Shown here: positions 38,617 through 48,457 of the stretch, in pieces
How the letters are laid out: each line of letters opens with the position of its first letter
How positions within the stretch are numbered: the first letter of the stretch is position 1
Origin: Legionella waltersii
Lineage (GTDB): Bacteria > Pseudomonadota > Gammaproteobacteria > Legionellales > Legionellaceae
Assembly: GCF_001468085.1 (NCBI RefSeq)
Contig: NZ_LNZB01000015.1
Location: forward strand, 192,384 to 256,383
Length of the DNA stretch: 64,000 nucleotides
Reading direction: 5' to 3'
Position numbers and translations under genes: made by a program
The notes under the pieces: model-generated
Database searches by the model: none
What the model was told of the DNA's origin: nothing
The model's input: the letters and a program-made list of their open reading frames with translations, nothing else

Positions 38617-39471
38617 ATGCCAGCATCGTTGATTGATGGTAAATCAGTAGCTTCACTACGTAGAGCCAACTTAAAAAAACGATTAGAACAATATACCACC
38701 GAAGGCAATAGAGCCCCTGGACTTGCTGTGATCCTTATCGGTGATGATCCCGCTTCAGCAATTTATGTGAATAATAAGCGAAAAGCGTGTGAAGAGGTAG
38801 GAATTAGGTCGCAATCTTATGATCTTCCAGCCCAAACCACTCAGAGCGAACTACTGCAATTAATCGATGAGCTTAACCAATCCGTTGACATTGATGGCAT
38901 TCTCATTCAATTGCCATTACCTAAACACATTAATGAACGTATAGTTATAGAACGTATAAACCCCAAAAAGGATGTAGATGGTTTTCATCCATACAATATA
39001 GGCAGGCTGGCACAGAGAAATCCCTTATTAAGACCATGCACCCCATTGGGCATTATGAATCTACTAAGCCATTATAAACTTGATGTAAAACGAAAACATG
39101 CCGTAGTTGTTGGAGCATCTAACATAGTCGGAAGACCCATGAGTCTTGAGTTATTGTTAGCAGGCGCTACCGTCACTGTTTGCCATAAGTTTACCCAAAA
39201 TCTCCAGCAATACGTTGAAAAAGCAGATTTTTTAATTGTTGCTACCGGAAAAATGGATGTTGTAAACGCTGAGTGGCTTCAGCAAAAACAGGTAGTCATT
39301 GATGTAGGGGTTCATCGATTGCCTGATGGAAGCATTCGTGGAGATATTGATTTTTCGATAGCCCTTCATAAGGTGTCCTGGTTAACTCCAGTTCCAGGGG
39401 GAGTTGGTCCAATGACCATTGTAACCTTGCTTGAAAATACATTGTTGTCGGCGAGTGGATTACAACTATAG
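38617..39471 (+). CDS. folD: methylenetetrahydrofolate dehydrogenase / cyclohydrolase
   Basis: FolD interconverts 5,10-methylene- and 10-formyl-tetrahydrofolate. The 284-residue protein has [14 protein letters not shown] (active-site Lys region), [24 protein letters not shown], and [10 protein letters not shown] plus PGGVGPMTI near the end. The ATG at 38617 ([12 protein letters not shown]) matches the family start; an upstream open stretch from 38557 is probably not translated. It converges with the small gene at 39475 with only three bases between stops. Confidence 0.96.
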   Translation: MPASLIDGKSVASLRRANLKKRLEQYTTEGNRAPGLAVILIGDDPASAIYVNNKRKACEEVGIRSQSYDLPAQTTQSELLQLIDELNQSVDIDGILIQLPLPKHINERIVIERINPKKDVDGFHPYNIGRLAQRNPLLRPCTPLGIMNLLSHYKLDVKRKHAVVVGASNIVGRPMSLELLLAGATVTVCHKFTQNLQQYVEKADFLIVATGKMDVVNAEWLQQKQVVIDVGVHRLPDGSIRGDIDFSIALHKVSWLTPVPGGVGPMTIVTLLENTLLSASGLQL

Positions 39472-39474
39472 CAA

Positions 39475-39684
39475 TTACTTATCCAGTTCGTCCCAATCAA
39501 ACTCACCATTTAGCTCATCAAAATCGTCTTTAAACTCTTCACGTAATCGCTTACGCTCTAACCTCTCTTCAAGCATTCGGCGAACTTTTCTTTTTTGATC
39601 AAGATCTTCAACATGATCATCGACTTCTTCATCGTAGTTATAATCAGAAAAGTATTGATCTTCAAAGTCTTCATGCAAACCCAT
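39475..39684 (-). CDS. small charged protein, PA3496-like family
   Basis: A 69-residue protein with an acidic first third, a central Arg/Glu-rich helix (KRKVRRMLEERLERKRLREE) and an acidic end. This pattern resembles the small PA3496-type proteins of Gammaproteobacteria, whose function is not established. AGGAG lies seven bases before the ATG, which supports a real gene. No signal peptide is seen. Confidence 0.75.
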   Translation of the reverse strand: MGLHEDFEDQYFSDYNYDEEVDDHVEDLDQKRKVRRMLEERLERKRLREEFKDDFDELNGEFDWDELDK

Positions 39685-39786
39685 TTTGATCTCCTAATTC
39701 GTTCCCCTCTAAAAAAAGTATAGTGCACAAATTTAAAATAATGTATTCTAATAATATTCAACGTTATTTCATTATATTCTTCTTAT

Positions 39787-40623
39787 ATGCTTAGCTATCA
39801 ACATGGTTATCATGCTGGCAATTTTGCCGATGTTGTAAAACATATTGGACTTACAAGGCTTATAAGCTACCTGATACAAAAGGAAAAGCCTCTTTTTTAC
39901 CTAGAAACGCATTCTGGAAAGGGACTCTACGATTTATACGATAGACAAGCTCAAAAAACAGGGGAATATAAAGAGGGTATTCAGCTAATTTGGCCAGATC
40001 GAAACAAATTGGATACAGTCTTTGAGAATTATTTTAAATGCGTTGCACAAGTTAACCATGGAAACGCTTTAAGATCGTACCCAGGCTCCCCCTATTTTGC
40101 TATTCATTTATTACGCCATGAAGACAGATTGTATTTTTGTGAATTACATCCAAAAGAGTTTGATGCACTGTCAAAACTGTCACAGGGGAACAAAAGGGTT
40201 CATTACAGTAATACAGATGGTTTGGATGCACTTAAATCCTTGTTGCCTCCCCAAGAGAAACGAGGCTTGATATTTATTGATCCTGCTTATGAGCAAAAAG
40301 AAGAATACAAAGAAATACCTGAGATTCTAGAGAAAGCATATAAACGCTTCTCCACTGGGGTTTTTTGTATTTGGTACCCAGTAGTCAACAAAGCATGGAC
40401 CAATCAATTACTCAGAGGTCTTCATTCTATCAAAGCAAAAAACTGCCTCAGAATAGAATTTAATTTAGGATCAATGACTCATGAAGGAATGACGGGGTGC
40501 GGTCTATGGGTAATTAACCCACCCTATACTTTTGCTCTAGAAATGAAAACGGCATTAACTCAATTAAAATCCTATTTTAATCCTGTTGACTCATACTATA
40601 CTATCGATAATTTTTCAGTTTGA
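39787..40623 (+). CDS. rlmJ: 23S rRNA (adenine(2030)-N6)-methyltransferase
   Basis: RlmJ (YhiR) methylates A2030 of 23S rRNA. The 278-residue protein begins [19 protein letters not shown], the family signature with the N-terminal Tyr/His segment, has [12 protein letters not shown] for SAM binding and [11 protein letters not shown] for the catalytic D-P-x-Y motif (usually DPPY, here DPAY). Its stop is 14 bases before the gloB ATG. Confidence 0.95.
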   Translation: MLSYQHGYHAGNFADVVKHIGLTRLISYLIQKEKPLFYLETHSGKGLYDLYDRQAQKTGEYKEGIQLIWPDRNKLDTVFENYFKCVAQVNHGNALRSYPGSPYFAIHLLRHEDRLYFCELHPKEFDALSKLSQGNKRVHYSNTDGLDALKSLLPPQEKRGLIFIDPAYEQKEEYKEIPEILEKAYKRFSTGVFCIWYPVVNKAWTNQLLRGLHSIKAKNCLRIEFNLGSMTHEGMTGCGLWVINPPYTFALEMKTALTQLKSYFNPVDSYYTIDNFSV

Positions 40624-40637
40624 ATGAAGGACCTGAC

Positions 40638-41399
40638 ATGAAAGTCTGTTGTATCCCTGCTTTCTTGGATAATTACATCTGGGGAATTATGGATGATACT
40701 CAAAAGACCATAGATTGCGTAGATCCAGGAGATGCAGAGCCCGTTATCCATTTTCTTCGCTCTAATCATTTAAAGCTTAGAACAATCTTATTGACACATC
40801 ACCATCATGACCATATTGGTGGTGTTGACGAACTATCAAAACTATGGCCACATTGCTTGATTTATGCCCCAGAAGATCAGAGGATTCCAATAGCAACAAA
40901 CAGAGTCAAGCTGGGACAAACAATAACCATTGGCCCATTGAATTTCAAAGTTATGTTCAACCCTGGACATACCTCTAGTCATATTAGCTACTATGAAGAT
41001 CAAAAAGAATGGTTATTCTGTGGGGATACTCTTTTTTCAGCCGGTTGTGGCAGAGTATTTGATGGAACTATTGAGGAGTTGCATCAATCCATGCAGCTGT
41101 TTAAATCACTTCCTACTTCCACCAAAATATATTGTGCGCACGAATATACCTTACAAAATTTAAAATTCGCACACACCGTTGAGCCAAATAATAGGGAAGT
41201 TAGCACCTATCTCTCACAAATTAAGAAAAACAAACCAAGCTGTACACTTCCATCGATACTCTCCAAAGAGTTAGCAATTAATCCTTTTTTAAGGACTCAA
41301 ACAGATGAAGTAAAACTCTTTGCCAGCCAGCATGGTGCCCGCTCCCTCGACTCCCTTGAAGTATTTAAAGTACTTAGGCACGAAAAAAACAACTTCTAA
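40638..41399 (+). CDS. gloB: hydroxyacylglutathione hydrolase (glyoxalase II)
   Basis: GloB hydrolyses S-lactoylglutathione to lactate and glutathione, finishing methylglyoxal detoxification. The 253-residue metallo-beta-lactamase-fold protein has [10 protein letters not shown] (the two-zinc site), [22 protein letters not shown], and [13 protein letters not shown], which is glyoxalase II specific. The ATG at 40638 has GAAGGA upstream; a TTG-started extension overlapping the rlmJ stop is less likely. Confidence 0.95.
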   Translation: MKVCCIPAFLDNYIWGIMDDTQKTIDCVDPGDAEPVIHFLRSNHLKLRTILLTHHHHDHIGGVDELSKLWPHCLIYAPEDQRIPIATNRVKLGQTITIGPLNFKVMFNPGHTSSHISYYEDQKEWLFCGDTLFSAGCGRVFDGTIEELHQSMQLFKSLPTSTKIYCAHEYTLQNLKFAHTVEPNNREVSTYLSQIKKNKPSCTLPSILSKELAINPFLRTQTDEVKLFASQHGARSLDSLEVFKVLRHEKNNF

Positions 41400-41516
41400 T
41401 ACTGGGATTTTGTGACACAATTCCACTCAGAATGTATCGTTCAATATCAAAAAGGGTTTAAATCAATAATTTTTTTTAGTAAACTGAGCGGCCAATTAGG
41501 ATTATAGGTACTGCCT

Positions 41517-42809
41517 TTGAAAAATAACTTATTCATAATAAAAGGTTTTATAATTTATAGTTTCATTTTACTTGGGTTGTTAACAAGCAATTCCTTACGA
41601 GCAGCATCCAATGTATGGGATGTTTTACGCAAAGAGTTCCGAGTAAGTCATGAGGTAACTCGCCCTGAAGTGCAAGAGCAAATTCGATGGTTAGTTGCCC
41701 ATCCTAGTTATATTGATAAAGTGAGTCGCCAATCTGAACCTTTTATTTATCATGTTATTGGTGAAATAAAAAAACGGAAACTACCTGGCGAAATCGCGTT
41801 GTTGCCTATGGTTGAAAGCGCTTATGATCCCTTTGTGTATTCCGGTGCAGGTGCTGCTGGTATATGGCAGCTCATGCCGAAAACGGGTAGAGATCTAGGT
41901 TTAAAACAGGATTGGTGGCTGGATAGTAGAAAGAGCATTAGGCCATCTACTGATGCTGCATTGAATTACCTTGTGTATTTAAATAAATTCTTTAATGGAA
42001 ATTGGATCTTAGCATTTGCTGCCTATGATTCAGGAGAAGGAACCATTGCGAGAGCGATCAAAACGACAACACGTCCAGGACGACCTGTGAATTTCTGGAA
42101 TTTACCTGTTTCTAGAGAAACCAAATTATATATACCCCGCATATTGGCTTTGGCAGAGGTAATTAATAATCCAAAGCGATATAGAATTAACCTACCAAGC
42201 ATTGATTATCTACCCTATTTTGAAGAGGTCAATATTGGAACCCAGCTTGATTTAAATCACGCAGCAAAACTTGCAGGAGTTAGTTATAAAGAAATAAAAA
42301 AATTAAATCCAGGCTTAAATCGCTGGACTACCCCTCCTCATAAACCCTATAAGCTCCTGATTCCTGCAGACAATGTCAAACGCTTTAATTTAAACTTATC
42401 CAATCTAGCTGAAAATAAGCGAACGACATGGACTAAACACCACGTTAAAAAGGGCGATAATCTCTATAGTATTGCAGGTCGTTATAATACGACTGTTAAC
42501 ATGCTTAAGCGTGTCAATCAATTGACTGGAAATACCGTTAAACAAAATCAATCTATACTGATCCCCAAAAGCCAAGGAATCGTAGCTTTGGCGCAAAGTG
42601 ACCAACCCTCAACAAAACCTGATGTGGATAGAACAAACTCCTATCAACAACGTTCAACAAAAAAGAAATTGTACACCATCAAACGAGGGGATAGCTTGAG
42701 CGCTATTGCTAAACGAAACCGTACAAAAGTGAAAATCATTATTAGCCTGAATCCAGGTCTTAAAAAAACAACTATTCTAAAGTTAGGGCGAAAAATTCAA
42801 ATTGCATAA
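41517..42809 (+). CDS. mltD: membrane-bound lytic murein transglycosylase D
   Basis: The 430-residue protein has a signal peptide, a lysozyme-like SLT domain with the catalytic Glu in PMVESAYDP and the AAGIWQLMPKTGRDLGL segment, and two C-terminal LysM domains (HVKKGDNLYSIAGRYN and YTIKRGDSLSAIAKRN) that bind glycan. It cleaves peptidoglycan with 1,6-anhydro ring formation. The start is TTG at 41517; no in-frame ATG lies closer that would keep the signal peptide. No lipobox Cys is seen, unlike E. coli MltD. It follows gloB as in many Gammaproteobacteria. Confidence 0.92.
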   Translation: MKNNLFIIKGFIIYSFILLGLLTSNSLRAASNVWDVLRKEFRVSHEVTRPEVQEQIRWLVAHPSYIDKVSRQSEPFIYHVIGEIKKRKLPGEIALLPMVESAYDPFVYSGAGAAGIWQLMPKTGRDLGLKQDWWLDSRKSIRPSTDAALNYLVYLNKFFNGNWILAFAAYDSGEGTIARAIKTTTRPGRPVNFWNLPVSRETKLYIPRILALAEVINNPKRYRINLPSIDYLPYFEEVNIGTQLDLNHAAKLAGVSYKEIKKLNPGLNRWTTPPHKPYKLLIPADNVKRFNLNLSNLAENKRTTWTKHHVKKGDNLYSIAGRYNTTVNMLKRVNQLTGNTVKQNQSILIPKSQGIVALAQSDQPSTKPDVDRTNSYQQRSTKKKLYTIKRGDSLSAIAKRNRTKVKIIISLNPGLKKTTILKLGRKIQIA

Positions 42810-43059
42810 GAACCTATGTCTAACCTATCCCACTAAAACTAGGCTAAAAAGAATTCCTGGTCAAAGGATAGTGGGGTTTTAATGAGTGAGTTTAGATGCA
42901 CTAAATGACCGATCTAAATACTAGTTCTAACCATGGAAATGGTTTTTTTTCATAAGTCATTTAAAAATTAGGTTCAGACATGAATTTAGGTATAAACCTT
43001 GCAAGAGAAAAATAAAAAATGTGTTATAATAAAACTAGGTTGTTAATAGAAATAAGATC

Positions 43060-43605
43060 ATGAAATTACTGTTCGATTTTTTTCCAATAGTGTTGTTTTT
43101 TATCATATATAAGATATATGGTATCTATATTGCTACAGCCGTTGCAATGGTCGCTTCAATTACCCAAGTTCTTTTTTACAGGCTCAAATTCCAACATTTT
43201 GAAAAAATGCACCTGATCAGTTTGGCAATCATTTTAGTGCTTGGTGCAGCAACTTTGTTCTTTCAAAATCCGTGGTTTATTAAATGGAAACCAACCGGAA
43301 TTTATTGGTTATCCGCTTTAATATTTTATACTTCAGCCTACATAGGAACAAAGCCATTAATCCAAAAAATGATGGACAGTAATGTGACATTACCCTCTAA
43401 AATTTGGTATAGACTTAATTACGCTTGGTCGTTATTCTTTATAGTGATGGGTGCATTAAATCTATATGTTGCCTATAATTTTGATACAGATGCGTGGGTT
43501 AATTTTAAATTATTTGGTGGAGTTGGTTTTACTTTTCTGTTTGTTTTGATCCAAGCCTTTTATTTAACTAAACATATGGATGAAAAAAGTTTGGAGAAAC
43601 AATAA
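43060..43605 (+). CDS. yciB: YciB/septation protein A family membrane protein
   Basis: A 181-residue inner-membrane protein with five to six hydrophobic segments. It begins [18 protein letters not shown] and has the GWHxLN-type region as [30 protein letters not shown] cut at its ends for length (YAWSLFF and VNFKLFG), which are signatures of YciB (IspZ). The family takes part in envelope and septum integrity. The 250-base gap before it (42810-43059) has only weak overlapping hairpins and no gene. Confidence 0.92.
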   Translation: MKLLFDFFPIVLFFIIYKIYGIYIATAVAMVASITQVLFYRLKFQHFEKMHLISLAIILVLGAATLFFQNPWFIKWKPTGIYWLSALIFYTSAYIGTKPLIQKMMDSNVTLPSKIWYRLNYAWSLFFIVMGALNLYVAYNFDTDAWVNFKLFGGVGFTFLFVLIQAFYLTKHMDEKSLEKQ

Positions 43606-43650
43606 CCATAATCATCACCGCTTGAGGTGAATTATAAAGTAGGAGCAACA

Positions 43651-44328
43651 ATGAGGCTATTACTAGTTGAAGACGATGAGCTTCTAGGCGATGCAGTAAA
43701 AGCCGGTCTTACTCAATTTGGGTATGTTGTTGATTGGCTAAAAGATGGCGAAAGTGCACGTGCTGCTCTTAAATCTGAGTCCTTCGAGTTAATTATTCTT
43801 GATCTTGGTTTACCTAAACTTTCTGGCTTAGCCTTGTTGCAACATGTAAGAAATGATGGCAACAGCACTCCAGTGATTATTTTAACGGCTCGTGATTCTA
43901 TTGAAGATCGGGTAAAGGGATTAGATAGTGGCGCTGATGATTACCTTGTTAAACCTTTTGATTTAAATGAATTAAGCGCAAGAATTCGTGCCTTAGTAAG
44001 GCGTTCACAAGGTCGAGCAGACGCTGTGCTCCAATATAAAAATATTACTCTTGATCCTGCAGCACATTCAGTATTTGTGGACGATGTATTAATGAACGTT
44101 CCCAGAAGAGAGTTCGCCTTATTACAAAAACTATTGGAAAACAGCGGGCAAGTATTATCTCGTGAGCAACTCATGCAAAGTATTTATGGCTGGGAAGAAG
44201 ACGTTGATAGTAATGCGCTCGAAGTACACATCCATAATTTGCGCAAAAAACTGAATGCGAACTTTATCCGCACTATACGAGGAGTTGGTTATATGGCGGA
44301 AAAAAATGAAGGCTCTAGTGTATCGTGA
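43651..44328 (+). CDS. pmrA: OmpR-family response regulator, probable PmrA
   Basis: The 225-residue protein has a receiver domain (about 1-115) starting MRLLLVEDDELLG, with the phospho-acceptor Asp in IILDLGLPKLSG, the conserved Thr/Lys in ILTARD and DYLVKPFD, and an OmpR-type winged helix (about 125-220). GGAG stands six bases before the ATG at 43651; an upstream GTG at 43627 is less likely. In Legionella PmrA activates many Dot/Icm effector and icm genes. Assignment rests on QseB/PmrA-type sequence plus the neighbourhood with ruvA-ruvC-yebC-rpoS, which I recall as the pmrAB region in L. pneumophila. Confidence 0.8.
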   Translation: MRLLLVEDDELLGDAVKAGLTQFGYVVDWLKDGESARAALKSESFELIILDLGLPKLSGLALLQHVRNDGNSTPVIILTARDSIEDRVKGLDSGADDYLVKPFDLNELSARIRALVRRSQGRADAVLQYKNITLDPAAHSVFVDDVLMNVPRREFALLQKLLENSGQVLSREQLMQSIYGWEEDVDSNALEVHIHNLRKKLNANFIRTIRGVGYMAEKNEGSSVS

Positions 44329-45749
44329 AGTCCTCAATAAGAAAGTTCCTACTCATTAATTTATTGCTTGCAATTACTATAACGACAACTCTTACTGCTA
44401 TTGGTAACTACTATTTGGACCAAAAGGATATTCAAGATCATCTTGATACCTTAATGGCAATCTCTGCACTGTCTTATCAAGCATTATTAGGGGATGATCT
44501 TCATAGACGCCCTCTGGTCAAATTGCAAGATGCGTTAGATACAATTCCTGAAAAAATAAATACTTATTATCAAAAGCGGTATTTGAATGAAGAGTCCCAA
44601 GAAACCTACCTTGATAAATTTAACTTTCAAGTTTGGACAAATGGTGGAAAATTGCTATTACACTCCTCTTCCGCCCCTAAAATACCCCTCACCGCTGAAG
44701 TAGATGGGTTTAGTGACAAAACTATTTCTGATCAAAACTGGAGAGTATTCACAACCTACAATGATAAAGCCGGAATTCGAACTGTATTGGGTGAAAGATA
44801 CGATACACGAAATGAGTTAGGTCATAAAATTGCCCAAGATGATCTTTATATTATGCTTCTTACGTTTCCCCTATCCGGTTTATTGATTTGGATTATTATT
44901 GGTCGAGGTTTAGATAGCCTTGAAAAAGTAGCCGAGGAAGTTGCTAACAGGGCTCCATCTCATCTGGAACCATTTGATCTAAAGGAGGTTCCAGAAGAGA
45001 TAAAACCAGTTATCGATGAATTAAACAAATTATTTTTTAGGCTAAAAGAAGGTTTTGAACGTGAAAAGCGATTTGCTGCAGATGCTGCACATGAATTAAG
45101 AACCCCATTAGCAGCCCTTAAGGCTCAAGCGCAAGTAGCACTCAATACGAATGACGTTAATGAAAAAAACCAAGCCTTACATAAACTCATTGCTAGTGTA
45201 AATCGTAGCACTCATATTGTTCAACAGCTCTTAACAATGAGCAAACTGGTCCCTGAAGCAATTGAGTTAAATGAGCTGGAAGAAGTTAACTTAAGTAAGT
45301 TAACCCGAGAAACTCTAGCTATGCTGGTACCATCAGCACTCGAAAAGCAAATTGAGCTAGAATTCGAAGCGGATGAGTCAATACCAAAAGTAGAAGGAAA
45401 TCCTACAGCTCTAGGAATATTGATACGAAATCTAGTCGATAATGCAATACGATACTGTAGTGAACATGGAAGAGTGATAGTACGTGTAGTCAGTCAAAAT
45501 GATGAAGTCATTTTTGAGGTTTCAGACAATGGCCCTGGTATTCCTAAAGAGCTTCAAAATAGAGTATTTGAACGCTTCTTTAGAGTTTTAGGCAATAAGA
45601 GCACGGGAAGTGGTCTTGGACTAGCCATAGTTCAGCAAATTAGTTCTTTACATAATGGTCGCGTTACTCTTGACTCACCAAAACAAGGAACAGGGCTAAT
45701 TATTAGAGTACATCTACCCATTAAACATAAAAACAAGCATTTATCTTAA
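44325..45749 (+). CDS. pmrB: sensor histidine kinase, probable PmrB
   Basis: The 474-residue protein starts with GTG overlapping the pmrA stop by four bases. It has two membrane helices (about 7-25 and 180-200) flanking a periplasmic sensor region, a HAMP-like linker, the H box FAADAAHELRTPLAALKAQ, the N box LIRNLVDNAIRY, and G boxes VSDNGPGIP and GSGLGLAIV. It should phosphorylate the adjacent regulator. The signal is unknown from sequence; PmrB-type kinases often respond to iron or acidic pH. Confidence 0.82.
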   Translation: MKSSIRKFLLINLLLAITITTTLTAIGNYYLDQKDIQDHLDTLMAISALSYQALLGDDLHRRPLVKLQDALDTIPEKINTYYQKRYLNEESQETYLDKFNFQVWTNGGKLLLHSSSAPKIPLTAEVDGFSDKTISDQNWRVFTTYNDKAGIRTVLGERYDTRNELGHKIAQDDLYIMLLTFPLSGLLIWIIIGRGLDSLEKVAEEVANRAPSHLEPFDLKEVPEEIKPVIDELNKLFFRLKEGFEREKRFAADAAHELRTPLAALKAQAQVALNTNDVNEKNQALHKLIASVNRSTHIVQQLLTMSKLVPEAIELNELEEVNLSKLTRETLAMLVPSALEKQIELEFEADESIPKVEGNPTALGILIRNLVDNAIRYCSEHGRVIVRVVSQNDEVIFEVSDNGPGIPKELQNRVFERFFRVLGNKSTGSGLGLAIVQQISSLHNGRVTLDSPKQGTGLIIRVHLPIKHKNKHLS

Positions 45750-45823
45750 AGGCTTGATTTTTCTTACCCTAAAATCAAAACCCTTACAAGCTCAAAAATA
45801 ATTGGCGCATCCGGGAATGAGAA

Positions 45824-45846
45824 AGGGGCCGATAATTGAAGCCCCC
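45824..45846 (-). terminator. possible terminator of the alanine-rich gene
   Basis: On the minus strand GGGGC and GCCCC form a short stem with an eleven-base loop, followed by TTTCTCATT, 22 bases after the stop of the alanine-rich gene. It could also serve the convergent pmrB. Confidence 0.45.
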
Positions 45847-45867
45847 TATCAAACTAGCTGTACAAAA

Positions 45868-46347
45868 TTAACTTGCAGAATCTGTTTTAGTGTTCCTGGT
45901 TGTAGTTTGAGATTCTTGAGAAGCAGTACTGTTTTGTTTAGCAGCACTACGATGTCCGGCTGCTTGAGCAGCATTAGCTTGAGCAGCATTAGCTTGAGCA
46001 GCATTAGCTTGAGCAGCGTTAGCTTGAGCAGCGTTAGCTTGAGCAGCGTTAGCTTGGACTGCGTTTGTGTGAGCAGAATTGGTACGAGCAGCATGGGCTT
46101 GAGTTGCATTAGCATGTGCTATATTGCTGTGAGCTGCATTGGCTTTAGCTTGCGATGCATGAGATTTAGCTGCTTTGATATGAGCAGATTGTTTGTTGGA
46201 AGTTGTAGTATTTGCTTGAGCAATTGAAGTAGTTGTAGTTGCCTTTGAGTGTGTAACAGCTGTTTCTGCAGCATTAACTCGAACTTCAGTTGCATTTACT
46301 GAGAACGCAACTAAGGAAGTCGCGATAATACCAATAACTTGTTTCAT
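45868..46347 (-). CDS. secreted alanine-rich repeat protein
   Basis: A 159-residue protein with a signal peptide (MKQVIGIIATSLVAFSVNA) and a low-complexity mature part of Ala, Gln, Asn, His, Ser and Thr. About residues 100-129 are six perfect repeats of a five-residue unit (NAAQA type), encoded by 15-bp tandem repeats. Flanking sequence is a degenerate form of the same pattern, suggesting the whole protein grew by repeat expansion. No enzyme motif is present and I do not recognise the family. It lies between pmrB and ruvA on the opposite strand to pmrB. Function unknown; a periplasmic or surface role is inferred from the signal peptide. Confidence 0.8.
   Translation of the reverse strand: MKQVIGIIATSLVAFSVNATEVRVNAAETAVTHSKATTTTSIAQANTTTSNKQSAHIKAAKSHASQAKANAAHSNIAHANATQAHAARTNSAHTNAVQANAAQANAAQANAAQANAAQANAAQANAAQAAGHRSAAKQNSTASQESQTTTRNTKTDSAS
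45962..46051. repeat. 15-bp tandem repeat (VNTR-like), six units
   Basis: Six consecutive copies of GCTTGAGCAGCRTTA, three with A and three with G at the variable base, then a degenerate seventh unit. The unit length is a multiple of three, so changes in copy number keep the reading frame of the alanine-rich protein. Confidence 0.92.
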
Positions 46348-46442
46348 GTTTTCTCCTATTGGTTAGTCAAATAACTCATTGAGGCGCTCACAAATTACAG
46401 CCTAAGTAGCATAAAGCATATCAGGGCAAGACACAATCCTCT

Positions 46443-47045
46443 TTACCTGGCTGCTAGAATTTGTAATGCTTCGCGGATTAGCTGTTCGCACGTTTTTAAT
46501 CCATCGTCAATTTTATTAACGACTTTAAAGGCCTCCTGGTGTTTATAGCCTAAAGCTTCCAACGCACTAACCGCCTCATCCTGGTTCCGAACACTTATAG
46601 TTCCTGATTTTGAAACTACTTCACTGCTAGGCTCCCCAAGTTGCTTAATGCTGTCTCGCATTTCCACAACAAGGCGTTCAGCTGTTTTTTTACCAATGCC
46701 TGGTAATTTCGTTAACAAGGCCGCATTTTCTTGATGGATACATTGAATGAACTCATTAGGAGATATGCTAGAAAGAATAGTCATCGCTAATTTAGGACCA
46801 ATTCCATTGACTTTAATCAGTGCTCTAAATAAAGAACGCTCTAATTTATCAATAAAACCATAAAGAAGCAGAGCATCCTCTCTAACTACGGTATGGATAT
46901 GAAGTCCAAGAGCTTTTTCATGACTGTCTATTTGGAAAAAAGTATTTAAAGAGGTCTCCACATCATAACCCACTCCGTGAACATCTATCACTAATTTCCC
47001 AGGCTGATGTTTATCGACTACTTGACCATGCAACCAACCTATCAT
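46443..47045 (-). CDS. ruvA: Holliday junction helicase subunit RuvA
   Basis: RuvA tetramers bind Holliday junctions and load RuvB. The 200-residue protein has the OB domain (MIGWLHGQVVDK), the helix-hairpin-helix pair (VNGIGPKLAMTIL and LPGIGKKTAERLVVEM) and the flexible C-terminal domain III that contacts RuvB (EAVSALEALGYK). It overlaps the ruvC stop by one base. RuvB is not in this window. Confidence 0.97.
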   Translation of the reverse strand: MIGWLHGQVVDKHQPGKLVIDVHGVGYDVETSLNTFFQIDSHEKALGLHIHTVVREDALLLYGFIDKLERSLFRALIKVNGIGPKLAMTILSSISPNEFIQCIHQENAALLTKLPGIGKKTAERLVVEMRDSIKQLGEPSSEVVSKSGTISVRNQDEAVSALEALGYKHQEAFKVVNKIDDGLKTCEQLIREALQILAAR

Positions 47046-47566
47046 TATCTTGTTCTCCTTCCTCTTAGTCCCTTTTGTCCTATACGTGCTACAAGTCCAT
47101 TACGCATATGACTATGACAGATGGCTATCGCTAAAGCATCAGCAGCATCTTTTTGCGGTGCTTTATTCAACAATAAAAGTTGAACAACCATATGGCTAAC
47201 TTGAGTTTTTTCAGCAGCACCATATCCAACGACACTTTGTTTAATTTCTCGCGGAGAATACTCACTAATTGGAACACGGTGAGATGCAGCAGCCACCATA
47301 GCCACACCTCTTGCATGCCCTAGTTTTAGTGCAGCACTTGCATTTTGGTGCATAAAAATTTGCTCAATGGCCACTTCATTAGGAGAATACTCATCCATTA
47401 ACTGACAAATCCCATTATAAATTTGCAGTAATTTATCTTTTAATTCTCCATCAGTATCAGTGCGAATACATCCACTATCAATATATTCAATTCGACTGTT
47501 GGTTTCATGAACTATTCCATATCCTGTAATCCGTGACCCCGGATCTATCCCTAGAATAATAGCCAT
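47045..47566 (-). CDS. ruvC: crossover junction endodeoxyribonuclease RuvC
   Basis: RuvC resolves Holliday junctions. The 173-residue protein has the RNase H-like fold with the acidic residues in ILGIDPGSR (Asp7), AIEQIF (Glu) and KDAADALAIA (two Asp). It overlaps yebC by one base and ruvA by one base, giving the standard yebC-ruvC-ruvA order. Confidence 0.97.
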   Translation of the reverse strand: MAIILGIDPGSRITGYGIVHETNSRIEYIDSGCIRTDTDGELKDKLLQIYNGICQLMDEYSPNEVAIEQIFMHQNASAALKLGHARGVAMVAAASHRVPISEYSPREIKQSVVGYGAAEKTQVSHMVVQLLLLNKAPQKDAADALAIAICHSHMRNGLVARIGQKGLRGRRTR

Positions 47567-48309
47567 TAGTTCATTGATTCTAATAAATCTTCAGAAAAAT
47601 CAGCATTGCTATAAACTTCTTGAACGTCATCCAAATCTTCCAACATGTCGATCATTTTAACTAAACTCTCTGCAGTGTCTTCACTGATTGATACTAATGT
47701 TTGAGCTCTCATGGTTAATTGAGACTGCTCTACCTCCAAGCCAGCATCTTGTAATGCATTTAAAACGCTATGATAGTTTTCCACAGGAGTAATTACTTCA
47801 ACCTGTCCATCTTCAACAAGTACATCTGATGCGCCTGCTTCAATAGCCACCTCCATCACTTGATCCTCTGATTGGCCAGCTGCCACTAAAATCTCACCTT
47901 GATTAGTAAACAAGTAGGCTACAGAACCATCGGTACCCAAGTTTCCCCCATGTTTAGTAAAAGCATGTCTTACTTCAGAAACAGTACGATTTTTGTTGTC
48001 AGATAAACAATCTACCAAGACTGCTACTCCACCTGGCCCGTAACCTTCATAACGCATTGCAACCATGTCTTGCCCATCAAGACCACCAACTCCACGTTTA
48101 ATAGCATTGTCAATCGTATCACGCTTCATGTTAGCATTTAATGCTTTCTTAACAGCATCTCTTAGACGAGGATTGCTTGACTCATCACCACCACCCATTC
48201 GTGCGGAAACGGTAATTTCTCGAATTAATTTAGTAAAGATTTTTCCTCGTTTCGCATCTTGTACGCCTTTACGAAACTTAATGTTAGCCCATTTACTATG
48301 CCCAGCCAT
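47566..48309 (-). CDS. yebC: YebC/PmpR family protein
   Basis: A 247-residue protein starting [15 protein letters not shown] with [20 protein letters not shown], both highly conserved in the YebC/TACO1 group. Members were described as transcription regulators and recently as ribosome-associated factors that relieve polyproline stalling. It is the first gene of the minus-strand yebC-ruvC-ruvA set and is divergent from hmgA. Confidence 0.95.
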   Translation of the reverse strand: MAGHSKWANIKFRKGVQDAKRGKIFTKLIREITVSARMGGGDESSNPRLRDAVKKALNANMKRDTIDNAIKRGVGGLDGQDMVAMRYEGYGPGGVAVLVDCLSDNKNRTVSEVRHAFTKHGGNLGTDGSVAYLFTNQGEILVAAGQSEDQVMEVAIEAGASDVLVEDGQVEVITPVENYHSVLNALQDAGLEVEQSQLTMRAQTLVSISEDTAESLVKMIDMLEDLDDVQEVYSNADFSEDLLESMN

Positions 48310-48457
48310 TTGTCACCTCAATACCGAAATTTTTAGGATAGATTATACAATGCTCTCGGAGCAAAAAGAACGTCTAAACCCTATTCTGTACTCGACATTT
48401 TTCACTTTTATAGTCTATTCTAGCGACAGATAATAATATCTTACAGGAGAACTTGTC

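Noticed and set aside
42810..43059. Overlapping weak inverted repeats (CTATCC / GGATAG, CCCACTA / TAGTGGG)
   Set aside because: The pairings exclude each other and the loops are long; not enough for a terminator call.
45828..45835. GCCGATAA, a perfect sigma-28 -10
   Set aside because: No TAAAGTTT-like -35 at the right distance and no gene starts downstream on this strand.
45802..46227. Plus-strand Ser/Cys-rich repetitive frame
   Set aside because: It is the complement of the 15-bp repeats in the alanine-rich gene; the minus-strand frame has the signal peptide.
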